Below, in pieces: positions 11,494-22,225 of a stretch of DNA of 64,000 bases (positions within the stretch are counted from its first letter, which is position 1; each line of letters opens with the position of its first letter). The notes beneath the pieces are model-generated. The model was not told where the DNA came from. It was given only the letters and a program-made list of their open reading frames with translations, and ran no database searches. The position numbers and the translations under genes are program-made. Source of the DNA: Pogonophryne albipinna (Eukaryota; Chordata; Actinopteri; Perciformes; Artedidraconidae); NCBI GenBank assembly GCA_028583405.1, contig CM053252.1:37378740-37442739 (forward strand), read 5' to 3'.

Positions 11494-12095
11494 GGCTGAT
11501 TAGATTCAGCCCCTAGTTTTGCTGATATAGGCTTAGTTTGTCGGGGGACATCTTACTTCTTCCTTCTCTCTGTCTATACCTGTGTACTCTCATGTTCCGA
11601 TTAACCCAGCTTCCCCAAATTTCTTTCTTTTTGGTGTCTATATACGCTGGGATCCGGAGTCATGGATGATCCTGCGGTCCTGTGTCCTGCATCGCGAGCC
11701 CTGGATCTTGAGTCGTGGCTGTGGTCCTGGATCATAGGTCCTGGATGGATATCCTTGTGGATTCATCTTCCTATTATACACACATGCATTTCCAAACATT
11801 TGGACTACCTATGTTGCAAATGTATTATCTTTTCAATTTACACACGGCATCTATTGCACGTCTGTCCGTCCTGGGAGAGGGATCCCTCCTCTGTTGCTCT
11901 CCTTGAGGTTTCTCCCATTTTCCCTTTAAACTGTGGGTTTTCTCCGGAAGTTTTTCCTTGTACGATGTGAGGGTCTAAGGACAGAGGGTGTCGTATTGTC
12001 ATACTGATATTCTGTACAAACTGTGAAGTCCACTGAGACAAATGTAACATTTGTGATATTGGGCTATATAAATAAACATTGATTGATTGATTGAT

Positions 12096-14600
12096 GTCTG
12101 TTTTCGGCCTGCCTGTACTTTTGTCCAGTATGACGAGCTTGCAGGAATTTGAGTCCAATTTGCTAATCTTCCTGATGAGTCTGTCACTAATGGGTTCCCA
12201 TTACAGAAGTGAACTTCATCTTCCTTAACTAAAGAACGTTTTAAATGTTGGAGATACTTTGTGACCAGAGCCAATCCCTCAACTTCTGGTTGACACAAAG
12301 GATGTCCAGGTTGTAACTTTACGTCTCTGTAATGATATGAGCTTCTCTTGTGGTTTCAAACATGGTGTTCCAGCCTCAAAGACTGACTTCCAGAGATAAC
12401 ACTTATTTGAGCTTCTGATTTCCCGTGGTGGGCTTTGATCAGCCGCTGTCACTATGGCCAGTTAGGTTTTAGTTTGCCATTGGGGCACATGAGCTTGCTA
12501 GTTTGAACCCAACCATATAACATTTCTGCCTTCAGGAGACTTTCCCTGGCTTATTAACCCCTAGGTCAAAGGTTACGGACTCACATTGAACAGGTTTTGG
12601 GTTTTATAGAAACAGCCTCATCATGTGCAGCCCAACCAACTCCAGCTGTTGTGAAAATGACAAAAACCCCACATCAGCACAATGGAAGTTGCGTTTTAGC
12701 ATATCAGACCAGCAGACTAAGGTATATCAGCCTTCAATAGCAAAGAAAATCCTAAAAAGGAAGAGCTGGGACCTAGTTCATGTTTCCACACAGCAGAGAA
12801 GTGGCAATTGGCCTTGTCATGTTCTGTTGGTTGGATGTTTTAGCGCAGCCAGAGCTTTCTATAAACAGAGTTCAGCAGCCAACCACATCTCCAACCACAG
12901 CTCCAGATGGAAAAGAAACACTGTCTGTGGCTCTGAGCCAAACTGTCTGTGGCCTGAGTCTTTATAGACAGCTCAGATATATAGAGTTTCACTAGTGTGA
13001 TATAACATTTTAATGAGGCTTAGTTATTTCCTATAACAGCTCGTCTAGTAGTTTATAAGTTTAAAACTAGTTTAATTCAAAATCTGGTACTCTATTAAAC
13101 TTTTGCAGGAGCAGGAGAGGGTATGCAAGTAAAAAATAAGCAATTGATGTGTGTGCGTGTGTCTGATGTCAGGGTTTACCCAGACATCGACACACTCACA
13201 CACACAATACAATTTCCTCTCTGCCTTATGTATGTATGTGTTGGTTCTTGGTCGGTCTGAAAGAAAGTTATGCTGCTAGAACTTGATCATTATCAAGAAA
13301 AACAGTTTACACTGTGGCAGAATTTAACACCAATCTGCATGTTCAACCCTGTCCTCCAGAAAGTATGTTGCTTGCATACTAATTTACTTTTTATATTTAT
13401 TTTTAAGGGAACATAGTGTCTACACCACAAAAGTAAAAGGGAGGAGATTGATGTGGAGTGGAGGACTTTGACGTGTCACATCATGATTTGAGCTTCATCA
13501 TGAGGCCCAGAGGAGGGCGCTGGCCTCCTCTGGAATGGAAACCAAAACTGTTTCTGCAAAGTTAAATCAGAGAATAAGTAAATCCAATCCATTTACATTT
13601 TAATTCTATTTTATTGTTATTAATCCGGTTTTTATTGCATGTTGTTTTATCGTGTTATTAAGGTGTTCAATTCTAGTCTTTTTTATTGAATACGTCTTCA
13701 ATTGTGACGTTTTTTATACTGTTTTGATCTAAAGCCTGGATTGAAATTGCCAGGTGATTTTCATATTTAATGGGAATTAAGTGAACCACAGGCACATTAG
13801 TGAAACCCTATGTTTAAAGTATCCAACAGTGGTGTAAAGTGTGACAGAGCCTGTTGTAAAAGTATGGGAGCAAAGAGTTTGCAGACATCAGGTCTTAATA
13901 AGAGGGGAGAAAAAAGCCACATGTTTCCCCGGGCTACAGGAACATGTGGAGCCAGGCATACATCTCCTCCAGGCCTCCCTTTGCAGCCCTCACAAACACT
14001 CATGAACTTTTAACCTCTGTGTGTAAGTTAAAATGTAGCTTCAGGTAGGCAATTCTTGTCTTTTCTAAGAATTCCAGGCATCTCTCTGCCAGCGTGGGCT
14101 GGAGCTCAGGCAGACGCAAAGCCAGCCAGAGAGCAGATCAATGCGTCCTCCTAACTCACTGTGGAGGTTTTCTCCCAGCTAGGTCACCATGAGAAAAGCA
14201 TTTCCATTTAGTCTGTAAACCAAACACCAGGCTGTTGATATGAAGCCTGGCAGAATGTGATAGCAGCACGGTCAATTGACTTTGGAGCAGTTAGAGGAAC
14301 AGAAGAGGATTAATAGCACAGGCAACAGCTTAGGATACTTTCCCATTTTCACTTGCTAATTATTTCCAATGACTCAACTTAGCTCAATGCTGCAGATATT
14401 TCACATTAAACTACCGGGTAAGAGAGGACCTATGTGTTTTGAGCTCCTCTGAGACTTTTAATGCCTCTGTTGACGATAGCTAACCAACAATCCAAGAAAA
14501 AGCATGTAGAAGTGATCCGGAAAACAAAGTAAAAGATATTATTTGTGATTTAATCTACACTTTTAAATTAATATAGACTATGGGTCCTTGAATTGGTCAG
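12096..14600. other. Unannotated 2.5-kb stretch
   Basis: No exon, element boundary or RNA gene could be supported. Short GT/CA tracts lie near 13150-13205. Reading frames here are short and lack recognisable motifs. Confidence 0.5.
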
Positions 14601-15132
14601 TGATCTTGACATTTAAACACATACTACTGCACGAAAACAGGTCAAAATCCTACGGAGCCCCCTAGGGGACAAGGAGAAGAAAAAAAAAAAATGATTTGAA
14701 CAAAACAAAAAAAAAAGTATTTTACGAGATCTCGCAAAACCCCGTTGCAGTTTGTAGACGGTCCCTAACCACTCCTCTCCCTCCTCAAGCTGCAGATTGT
14801 GACCAATTCTTGATGTTTTGCTCGGATGACGGCGCGTATCGAACTGTTATGATAAAAACGACTCTGTAGCTCGTTGTCTACCTTGCTATGATTGTAAAGT
14901 AATGTTGTTTGTATTTTTACAAAGATATGTTCATGAGTTATTGATCCGCGAAATTCGAATCTGTCAATAACTCAGCTCAGAGGGACGTGCATGTCCCCTC
15001 GCTCTGAGTGTTCTCTTGAGGTGTCTTTCACTTATGTGAAACCCGTGCCTATTGCCAAGCACTGATGTTATATCTTTATATTTAAGGCCATTGTTGTGGT
15101 TTCTGTGTTGCCGTAGCAGCCGAACTGACCAG

Positions 15133-16167
15133 AGGCCTGTACTACGAAGCTGGATTTTCGCTTAGCGAGCTAACTTCAGGGAAAACTCCGGCTTTCCGGT
15201 CCTACGACGCTGGTTCTCTTTTTAGCAGGCTAGATCTCCATGGTAACTTATGCTGTGCGGCTAACCTGCTCCGGAGCAGGTTAGGTTGCAGGCTAAGAGA
15301 TCAACTCAGTGAAAGCACCGCCTGCTGACCAATCAGAGCTCAGTGTGCGGAGTTTAAAGCGATCAAGTCATATTACAGAAGAAAGGAATTACAGAAAAAC
15401 TGCCGTTGCAGGAAAGACGGCCGGCAAAAATCACAGACTGTGTGAACATGAAAAATAATAGAATATCACCTCCATCTTCAGAGCAATCTGACTATTATAA
15501 CATTAGCGTTAAGAAAGCTTACTTAAATATCTGCCACAACATAAGTATACTGAGTACAGACATCGATGTGTTCCATTATCATTCATATCACATCATATCA
15601 CATCATATTGTATCATATATCTCCTTATCTGAGTCAGCTTCTTGAGCCGTATCTGGCCGTGCAACACTTACAGTGTCACATACTGTATGCAGAAGTATGA
15701 CGAAACACTCGAGACAAATGTAATTAAAGTCAGATCGTGTTTTAGACGGGGCAGTGATATCATAAACCTGTTAATGTACGCATTCAAACACTTTTTCTTT
15801 TACCAGCTGTATTCACCTTGCAGGTGCAGCTATGTGGCTTTTATCCTGGATAAAGTGTTTAAGTCATGGATGTTTAAAGTTTAACTTCTTCATATTTGAC
15901 TAATATTAAAGTTCACTTTTCATTCAGGAAGTATGACGCTGCGCTGTCAGTGCGCTTCTCCATGTTTGTGATTGGTCGAATGCTCCAAATACCACCCCTT
16001 TCATGTGAACGCGCACCTAACTAGATAGGACACGGCTGGCTTGAGCGATCCACTTGATAACCAGCGTCGTAGTACAGTTTAGCGACAGCGCGTATGTTTT
16101 GGATTAGGCCAACCGGCTAACTCAAACATATCCAGGTTAGGAAAATCCAGCTTCGTAGTACAGGCCT
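15133..16167. mobile_element. Harbinger-like MITE with perfect 27-base TIRs
   Basis: The ends AGGCCTGTACTACGAAGCTG... (15133-15159) and their exact reverse complement (16141-16167) are 27 bases long without mismatch. The flanking triplet cag occurs on both sides (15130-15132 and 16168-16170), a 3-base duplication as in PIF/Harbinger elements. A second inverted pair of 14 bases (ctacgacgctggtt, 15202-15215 and 16059-16072) sits about 70 bases inside. No transposase is seen; the small internal reading frames have no motifs. Confidence 0.85.
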
Positions 16168-16941
16168 CAGGAAGTACATTGAGCTAAATGAAAGGTATTG
16201 CGAGATCTCGCAAAGGGTTTTTTCATCTCCGTACAATCCATACTGAAGATCATGTGACACAATTAAAGGCTCCGAAACAGGAGTCTTTAAGACTGTAATC
16301 TGATGCTGATAAGCTTACATTTCGCACTGGCAGGAACCTGATGCCGATAGGATATCAGCACCTCGCTGAGTCAGCCAGGAGATGCCGATTGGGACTTTTG
16401 ATTTGTTTTCCTTTCACCTGACAGTTTGTTGTTCCTTAAATAATGGTTTTCATAACCAAGAACGCTGAGAATATTCCAACAGGGTATATGTACACAAACA
16501 CAGGCAGCATATATTTAACTCTGAAACACTTCCTGACCCTTCCTGTCATTTTGATTCACAGGAAATTACACTCATTATTCTAATTGAGTTGGAATTTATT
16601 GTCAGGGGAATAAAGGACTTAAAAAACCAAGGCCGAGTCACTGTGGCTCAGTGGAGGTTGGGATATTTGTTACAGGTCCACAGTTTTGGATAGATACAGT
16701 ATATTCAGACTAACAAGAGCAGTATAACATGTCATTTCTTTCTGCACTTTTTGCTAAATACTCTCCATCTGCCTTAAAAAACACATATTTTTTCCATGGT
16801 TATCATGATATATCACAAAATCTGAGAAGGGACTTTAGTGAACAGACCTCTCTATGAGTCACAACAGAGTCAAAGAAACAATAGACTCAATGCAGAATAT
16901 AAAAGAGTGAATCATCCGAGATAATTGTTAATTATCACCAG

Positions 16942-17130
16942 TACATTACATGTTACTAGATGCTTTTATCCAAAGCGACTTACATACTCAATACTGTGGA
17001 TAATCCCCACAGGAGCAATTTGGGGTGAAGTGTCTTAGGGACACAATGACATGCTGACTGCAGTGGGGTTTGAACCTGTGACCCTGTGATCCCAACACCA
17101 AGGCTCTAACCACTGCACCACACGCCCCCA
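16942..17130. repeat. Interspersed repeat, 'cttttatccaaagcga' family, copy 2
   Basis: This is the fuller copy of the repeat at 4075-4226, from acattacatgttactagatg to accactgcaccacacgcccc. It includes the middle part (ccccacaggagcaatttggggt) missing from copy 1. Confidence 0.75.
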
Positions 17131-17243
17131 GTACAGTCTTTAATACATTTTGAATTGTGATAGAATCTGGAAACAACATAACTTTGTCCAAGAAAATTTA
17201 ACATTGCACTGAACTGCAGCAGTAACAAAATCACTCATTTTAA

Positions 17244-17689
17244 AGTGGACCTATCATGCTATATTTGAATAATATATTGTAGGGCCATACCTATATAAAA
17301 CATGTCTGTGAAGTTTTTTTTTCAAAATACCAAACAGATCATGCATTTTAGCCATGCCTCATTTCGCTCTATTTACTGTATTCCAGCCCTGTTTTTGCAA
17401 GGGCTGATTCTGTGGCAAATGAGCTGCAGCTGACCACGCCCCCCTGCAAAGGAGGGGGGCGAGGCACGAGCGTCATGTTACCATGCTGTTACCATGCTGT
17501 TACCATGCCACAGCAACCGCTCATTCCCCTGATAGGTGGAGAGTTGCCCATATAGGCGGAGCTCCTTGTTTCTGACGTCAGAGATATTTCAAATCTGTAT
17601 CATTTCTGACACTTGGTGAGTTCCCTGACCGTTCACCGGGGACACGTATTGATTTTTTAGAGCTTGACTTTTTGCATGATAGGTCCCCT
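17244..17689. mobile_element. TTAA-flanked MITE (Kolobok/piggyBac-type target)
   Basis: The 446-base element has ends AGTGGACCTATCATGC and AGGGGACCTATCATGC (15 of 16) and TTAA on both sides (17240-17243 and 17690-17693). The interior has a tandem of ccatgctgttac and a GC-rich segment, no coding sequence. TTAA duplication is shared by piggyBac and Kolobok. The AGGGG-like end argues mildly for Kolobok. Confidence 0.8.
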
Positions 17690-18184
17690 TTAAATTAGAA
17701 TGAATGAGGCCGTATTTGTACATATATATACACTCAGTACACTTCGATCACTGTGGTATGGTTGTGACGACCATCCACAAAAGTGAAGCTGGTTTAGTCT
17801 AAACTTGTGTGTCAGCAGGGCAAAATGAGCTCCTGGGTGCACCGACTGTAGTGGAATCCACTGTAGAGGTAAACTGCCAGGTGTCTATATTTCTTCCTGT
17901 CTATCTAATAGGGGTGTAACGGTATACGTACCCGTACCGAATGCCTTCGGTTCGGTACACGTGTGTACCGAAGTGTACCGAACGAATATAACGTTAAACG
18001 TAAAAAATTGAGAACGTGAACAACTTATTGGAAGTAATCTCAGGTGCTGCGTTGCAGCATTCACAGTAATTTGCTCACATTGGGTTCAACGCGTCATAGT
18101 CATTTCATTGGACGAGAGGCATACTATGAGAGCTGGTCACAGGGATGCGTTCATATTTAGTCAGTCATTTGAGGAACTGTCGAA

Positions 18185-18451
18185 ATGGCGAAAGCAGATA
18201 AGGTTGGGCTCGAAAATCCTCCAGCATCATTGAAGTCTCCTGTTTGGGAACATTTTGGTTTCGCAGTTACGTACAAGGATGACGGACAAAGACAGGTGGA
18301 CCGAACCAAAGCTGTTTGTCGGCATTGTTCAATTAAAATTGGTTACGCGGCTGGCAATACATCAAACTTGCACACTCATTTGAAAAGGCATCACCCGAAC
18401 GTGAATATCACCGGTACCAAAATACTGAAGTGCAAACCCAACTCCCGCTAG
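18185..18451 (+). CDS. hAT transposase N terminus with BED zinc finger
   Basis: The 88-residue frame carries SPVWEHFGFAV (BED aromatic start), then CRHC, NTSNLHTHLKRHH: the Cys/Cys/His/His set of a BED finger. It ends soon after the finger because of a frameshift near 18420-18435. The sequence continues in the overlapping frame at 18430. BED fingers bind the subterminal repeats of their own hAT elements. Confidence 0.85.
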   Translation: MAKADKVGLENPPASLKSPVWEHFGFAVTYKDDGQRQVDRTKAVCRHCSIKIGYAAGNTSNLHTHLKRHHPNVNITGTKILKCKPNSR

Positions 18452-18687
18452 CATTTAAGCCTCCACCACTCGTAAAAAGTTCAGACCGAGCCAAAGCTAT
18501 TACAAACGCCAAATATCCTTATGTTGCCATGTTAGCAAAGCGCTACCTGGCTGTATCTGCTACCTCTGTCCCTAGCGAGAGGGTGTTCTCCACAGCAGGA
18601 GACATTGTTAGTGCCAGCAGATCTGCCCTTTTGGCAAGCAATGTGGACAAGTTCATTTTTCTTAACAAAAACATGAAAATACAATGA
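18430..18687 (+). CDS. hAT transposase C-terminal dimerisation domain remnant
   Basis: The 85-residue frame begins with the linker QLPLAFKPPPL and SSDRAKAITNA, then jumps directly to KYPYVAMLAKRYLAVSATSV and PSERVFSTAGDIVSASRSAL, the hallmark hAT C-terminal block, and ends FLNKN. The jump after AKAITNA marks the internal deletion: the RNase H-like catalytic domain, several hundred residues in full transposases, is gone. A single frameshift separates it from the BED exon. It could still dimerise if made. Confidence 0.85.
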   Translation: MQTQLPLAFKPPPLVKSSDRAKAITNAKYPYVAMLAKRYLAVSATSVPSERVFSTAGDIVSASRSALLASNVDKFIFLNKNMKIQ

Positions 18688-18718
18688 CAAGCAAGTCATA
18701 ATGTCAAACTGGCTGCTT

Positions 18719-19016
18719 AGGTACTAGTACAGTACAGTTCAAATACAGATTATTTCAGTTAATCGAAATGCTGCACGTTAATGTTTATTTTATTATATTT
18801 TGTATTTATTTGAGTGAATATTCACAGTTTAATAATAATTAAAAACCCAAAACTAATAATTTATGTTTTGTGAGTAGCTACTAGTACAGTAAAGTTCAAA
18901 TACAGATTATTTCAGTTAATCGAAATGCTGCACCTTAATGTTTATTTTGTTATATTTTGTATTTATTTGAGTGAATACATTATTCACAGTTTAATAATAA
19001 TTACAAAAAAACAAAA
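18719..19016. repeat. Tandem duplication of about 160 bases in the hAT 3' UTR
   Basis: The block from actagtacagtacagttcaa to gtttaataataatta is repeated from about 18881 with a handful of substitutions and small insertions. It may be a duplicated subterminal region. Confidence 0.8.
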
Positions 19017-19223
19017 AATATGTTATGTTCTGTGATAATTTTTTCTGCTGTACCGAAAACGTACCGAACCGAACCGTGACCTAAAAACCGAGGTCCGTAC
19101 CGAACCGAAATGTTTGTGAACCGTTACATCCCTACTATCTAAGGTCTGATTTTTCTTTTACAGTGATTGATTCACAACCTTGCAAGATCTGGTCATAAAA
19201 CTGGTACAGGTGTGTAGTGGAGA

Positions 19224-19610
19224 TCACAATAGAGAGGCGAAGTCCCGCCCATCGACTTCCGACCCATGGGACCTTATTTTCGGAAAAATTATGTTTTGAA
19301 GTCAATGGAGAGAGAAAGATTATCTTTCGATCCCGTTTGAATTGTGCCACGAATTGCACATGCGTGCGTTGAAGCTTGCCGGTGGGCGTGTCTGAAACTC
19401 GACCAACAACCAATCACATGAATCTCCTGCCCCGGACACACAATGATTTGATTGGCTGACGCTTCCGTCGAAGCTTCAAAAGTTGAACTTTTCTCAACTT
19501 TTGAAGCGAGCAACGCGAGCAAAGCGAAGCGATGGAACCACAATGCAGTTTGGCAAAGTGTGACGTCACCCCATTAAAAGTGAATGGGAAGAAGCATTGA
19601 CAATGAAGGC
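19224..19610. repeat. Fish interspersed repeat with a short internal hairpin
   Basis: Moderately GC-rich sequence with gacttccgacccatggga and tcaccccattaaaagtgaatggg at its two ends and an inverted pair cgaagcttcaaaagttgaa/ttctcaacttttgaagcg near 19467-19507. No clear TIR or TSD was resolved, so the boundaries are approximate. Confidence 0.4.
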
Positions 19611-19654
19611 TCGATAATCAGCTCACGGCATATAGGTGTAAGCAGGGGTAAAAT

Positions 19655-19860
19655 GCAATTTTTTTTAAGTGGGGGGTGGACAGAACCTCCTCTAGGGGGG
19701 GCATGATCCCCAGGGAAGATTTTTTTTTTTTAATATTGAAGTTAAAAGCATCAATCTGGTGCACTTTGAGAGCAAAATGAAGAGATCTATGGATACATCT
19801 CAACACCCATATGAAACAGAACTGTAAGCAGATTTACTTTTTCTTTATGGATATTTTAGA
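19655..19860 (+). repeat. Fragment of a dispersed repeat ('gaagttaaaagcatcaatctgg'), copy 1
   Basis: The words gttaaaagcatcaatctggt, atgatccccagggaagattt and ctatggatacatctcaacac recur in a second copy at 59880-60050. The last part also recurs reversed at 28300-28400 inside a hAT. This suggests it derives from hAT interior sequence. Confidence 0.6.
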
Positions 19861-20279
19861 AATCACACTAACTCTATTCTTGTTTTACTGTCATATAGTA
19901 GGCTATTTCATTTAATGTTTTTCATTTATTACTATTTTATTACTATATTACTATCTGACATCACATACATCGTAGCATTAAAGTTCACAGTTTATTTATA
20001 ATTAATTAAAAAAAGCAACTAATCGATTTACATGTAGTACAATTCACGTCGCTAATTTTAAGGTAACTTGCACACATTTGGAAACAATTCAAAAAGAGTC
20101 TTGGTCACATAATGTAAGTGTGATAAGAAACATCTTTAACTCAATTCAGCCATGGTATGACCGGTTCAAAAGCTCATTTAAACCTCTGGAACTTTCTACC
20201 AAATCGTTCCTTTATATTGTGTTTAACATTCAGTTTTACAGCAGAAATAGAGATAGACTTTAAGTTTTCTTAAGTGTTG

Positions 20280-21210
20280 CACTCCTTCTACAGACAGCCT
20301 GCATGAGTTCACTTTGGACCAACCGTCTGAAGGAGGAGAGAGGGTCTTTTTTTTACTAGCAAATGATAACTAATATATTCTGTATTCGTCCTACAAACCG
20401 CTGAGGCTGTTTCTGGAATGTTAAACAATCAGAGAGCGGGAAGCAGGAGAGCGAGCAGAAGAGGAGCGGACTTACGAGGTGACAGAGCCCGGAGACTGGT
20501 CCCTGATCCATCGCCTCGGTTGGGACAGCATCTCCCCAAAAACACCCGGTAAATTCCCGCTGCGACTGTCTCCCGAGCCCCTTCTGTGGATGTGTGCGTG
20601 TGTCTCTTTCTCTGTCTCTCTCTCTCTCTCCCCCCCCCCCTCCTCTCTCTCTCTGTCTAACTCTCCTGACTCCTCCTACTGAACCGACATCACTTCACCC
20701 CGCTATCAGATCTAACCACTGACCTCAGAAGGCAAGATTAACTATAGTTTATAGGAGGTAATGCTACGCTACGTGTTAGAAAAAACATAGAATCACACAT
20801 TTTAGCTACAATTTAAATCAGGCTACTTATATATAATATACAACTTATTGTTCCTATTTGTACACTATAACCACCAGACTCAGTGACAGTTTTATCCCAC
20901 AGGCAATACTACTGTTGAACTCGTGAGCTCAACACTATAAACTACAATGTTCATCTGTATGTCTGTTTATTCCAAATATCCATATATCATTATAGTAGCC
21001 TACATTATTTTTTGTTTAAATGTATTATTTGATTCTATACATGTGTATAGCTCACTTATCTATTTTCTGTTGCACTATTTTACTTCCTATTATGGCCCTA
21101 TTGTGCATTTTGGGGTTTTCCCTTTCCTGCAGTGTGTTTTTTAAGTTTTTGTTTTTGTTGTTTGCAGAGGATAAAATCCCAGAATTCACGCGAGATGGCG
21201 TTACTTATGG
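20280..21210. other. Unannotated stretch with C/T-rich tract
   Basis: A CT-rich tract with a C12 run lies at about 20600-20660. A GC-rich segment at 20430-20550 followed by gtaaatt resembles a first exon with donor, but no coding support exists. The rest is AT-rich. Confidence 0.4.
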
Positions 21211-21861
21211 TGGCCGACAGGTGAAAATGTGCTTCAACTGCCCAAAACATTTCCATTAGGAGAAACGCGTTGCTTTTTCAAAACTCATGCAAATGGACCG
21301 AACATGTGTAGCGTTTACTAAAAGTTCTGCATAAATGAACGTTGCAAATAATAAAGCACTGCAAGAGGCTTAAAACAACTCAAACCAGGAGACACCAGGA
21401 AGTGATGAACACAGTTGGGACCAAAGCGGTTGTTGAAGCTTATAAAGTTGGCCAACTGTCACTGTTGTTAAAAAGTTTCCTAACATGTACGTTTTATTGG
21501 CTTATTTTAACAAGGTGATTGCATGATTATTTCAATATTATTGCCAACCTAATATTCCCCAACGTCAACAAGTGCTGCAGTCCCAGCTATGCATCACTCT
21601 TTAGCGTCCCATGGTCTCCGTTGTGTTTTCAGCTTCTTGCAGCATTTCTTATTTGCAGCATTTTACATGTTAGTAAACGCTGCACATGTTTATTCAAGTT
21701 GGTCAATGTTTTAGAAATGCTGCGCATGTGTTGATAAGGTGTTTCTTCATTTGCATGTGTTTTGGCACATTTGTGTTTTTAACATTTGCATCGTTTTAGG
21801 AGGTGCACCGCGTTTCTCCTTATGTGTTGGGCTGTTGTAGTGTGTTTGCACCTGTCGGCCA
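21211..21861. mobile_element. Foldback element with long imperfect inverted arms
   Basis: The left end tggccgacaggtg...ggagaaacgcg (21211-21270) has an imperfect inverted copy at 21801-21861. Farther in, catgtgtagcgtttactaa (about 21303) pairs with ttagtaaacgctgcacatg (about 21670). The arms therefore extend roughly 160-220 bases with indels and enclose about 250 bases. No duplication was evident at the ends. No coding sequence. Confidence 0.65.
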
Positions 21862-21989
21862 TTTCTCTCCCACACACTCCCCCGCCCTCCCTGAAACGCC
21901 TTGATTGTATTCCTTTTTATTCTTCAGTAACGTAAGGAAATAATTGTGTAACACTTGCACTTCTATTGGCTAGCGCTCCAACACACTGT

Positions 21990-22225
21990 CCCTGATATGC
22001 TAAGGGGCGGGACATTTCCGGCACATCTCTAGGCAGTTGACCAACAGAGTCGGCCAGCTAACCAATCAGAGCAGACTGGGCTCTGGTTTCAGACAGAGGG
22101 TGAACAGAGGTGCTGCAGCACAGGCAGTATGAGAAAAAGAAAGAGCTTCTTGAACATTAAAGCATGGAGACAGAAGCAAAAAATACAAATATGATACTGA
22201 AAAGGAGAATGATATGTCCTCTTTA
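21990..22225. repeat. Right end of a TTAA-type MITE
   Basis: The end ...gatatgtcctct followed by ttaa is the reverse complement of AGAGGACATATC, similar in design to the MITE at 17244-17689. The left end was not recognised. Confidence 0.4.

Larger units (their letters stand above)
6690..12095 (+). mobile_element. L2/CR1-clade LINE retrotransposon, degenerate, interrupted by a hAT
   Basis: The element has the two-ORF layout of L2/CR1-type LINEs: an esterase ORF1 (6922-7770) and an ORF2 with endonuclease and reverse transcriptase (7979-11493). The 3' UTR ends in ctatataaataaacatt followed by gattgattgattgatg (to 12095), the short tandem tail typical of fish L2. The 5' boundary near 6690 is approximate because no clear junction was visible. 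Removing the hAT at 9692-10500 with one TSD copy rejoins ORF2 in frame. Frameshifts and stops show it is not active. Confidence 0.85.
17909..19134 (+). mobile_element. Internally deleted hAT keeping BED finger and C-terminal dimerisation region
   Basis: Ends TAGGGGTGTAACGG and TAGGGATGTAACGG (13 of 14) and a perfect 8-base duplication ctatctaa (17901-17908 and 19135-19142) define the element. Reiterated accgaac/gtaccg words fill both termini. It encodes the first and last parts of a hAT transposase (18185-18687) with the catalytic middle missing. A tandem duplication of about 160 bases lies in its 3' part. Confidence 0.92.

Noticed and set aside
11662..12298. Overlapping frames in the LINE 3' UTR on both strands
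   Set aside because: They lie between the ORF2 end and the LINE tail and have no motifs.
14723..16217. Outer element suggested by the palindrome gcgagatctcgc near 14725 and 16203
   Set aside because: The word is self-complementary and no TIR or duplication could be built around it.
20430..20560. Possible GC-rich first exon with donor gtaaatt
   Set aside because: No coding content, acceptor partner or promoter motif; GC-rich short segments are common among these repeats.
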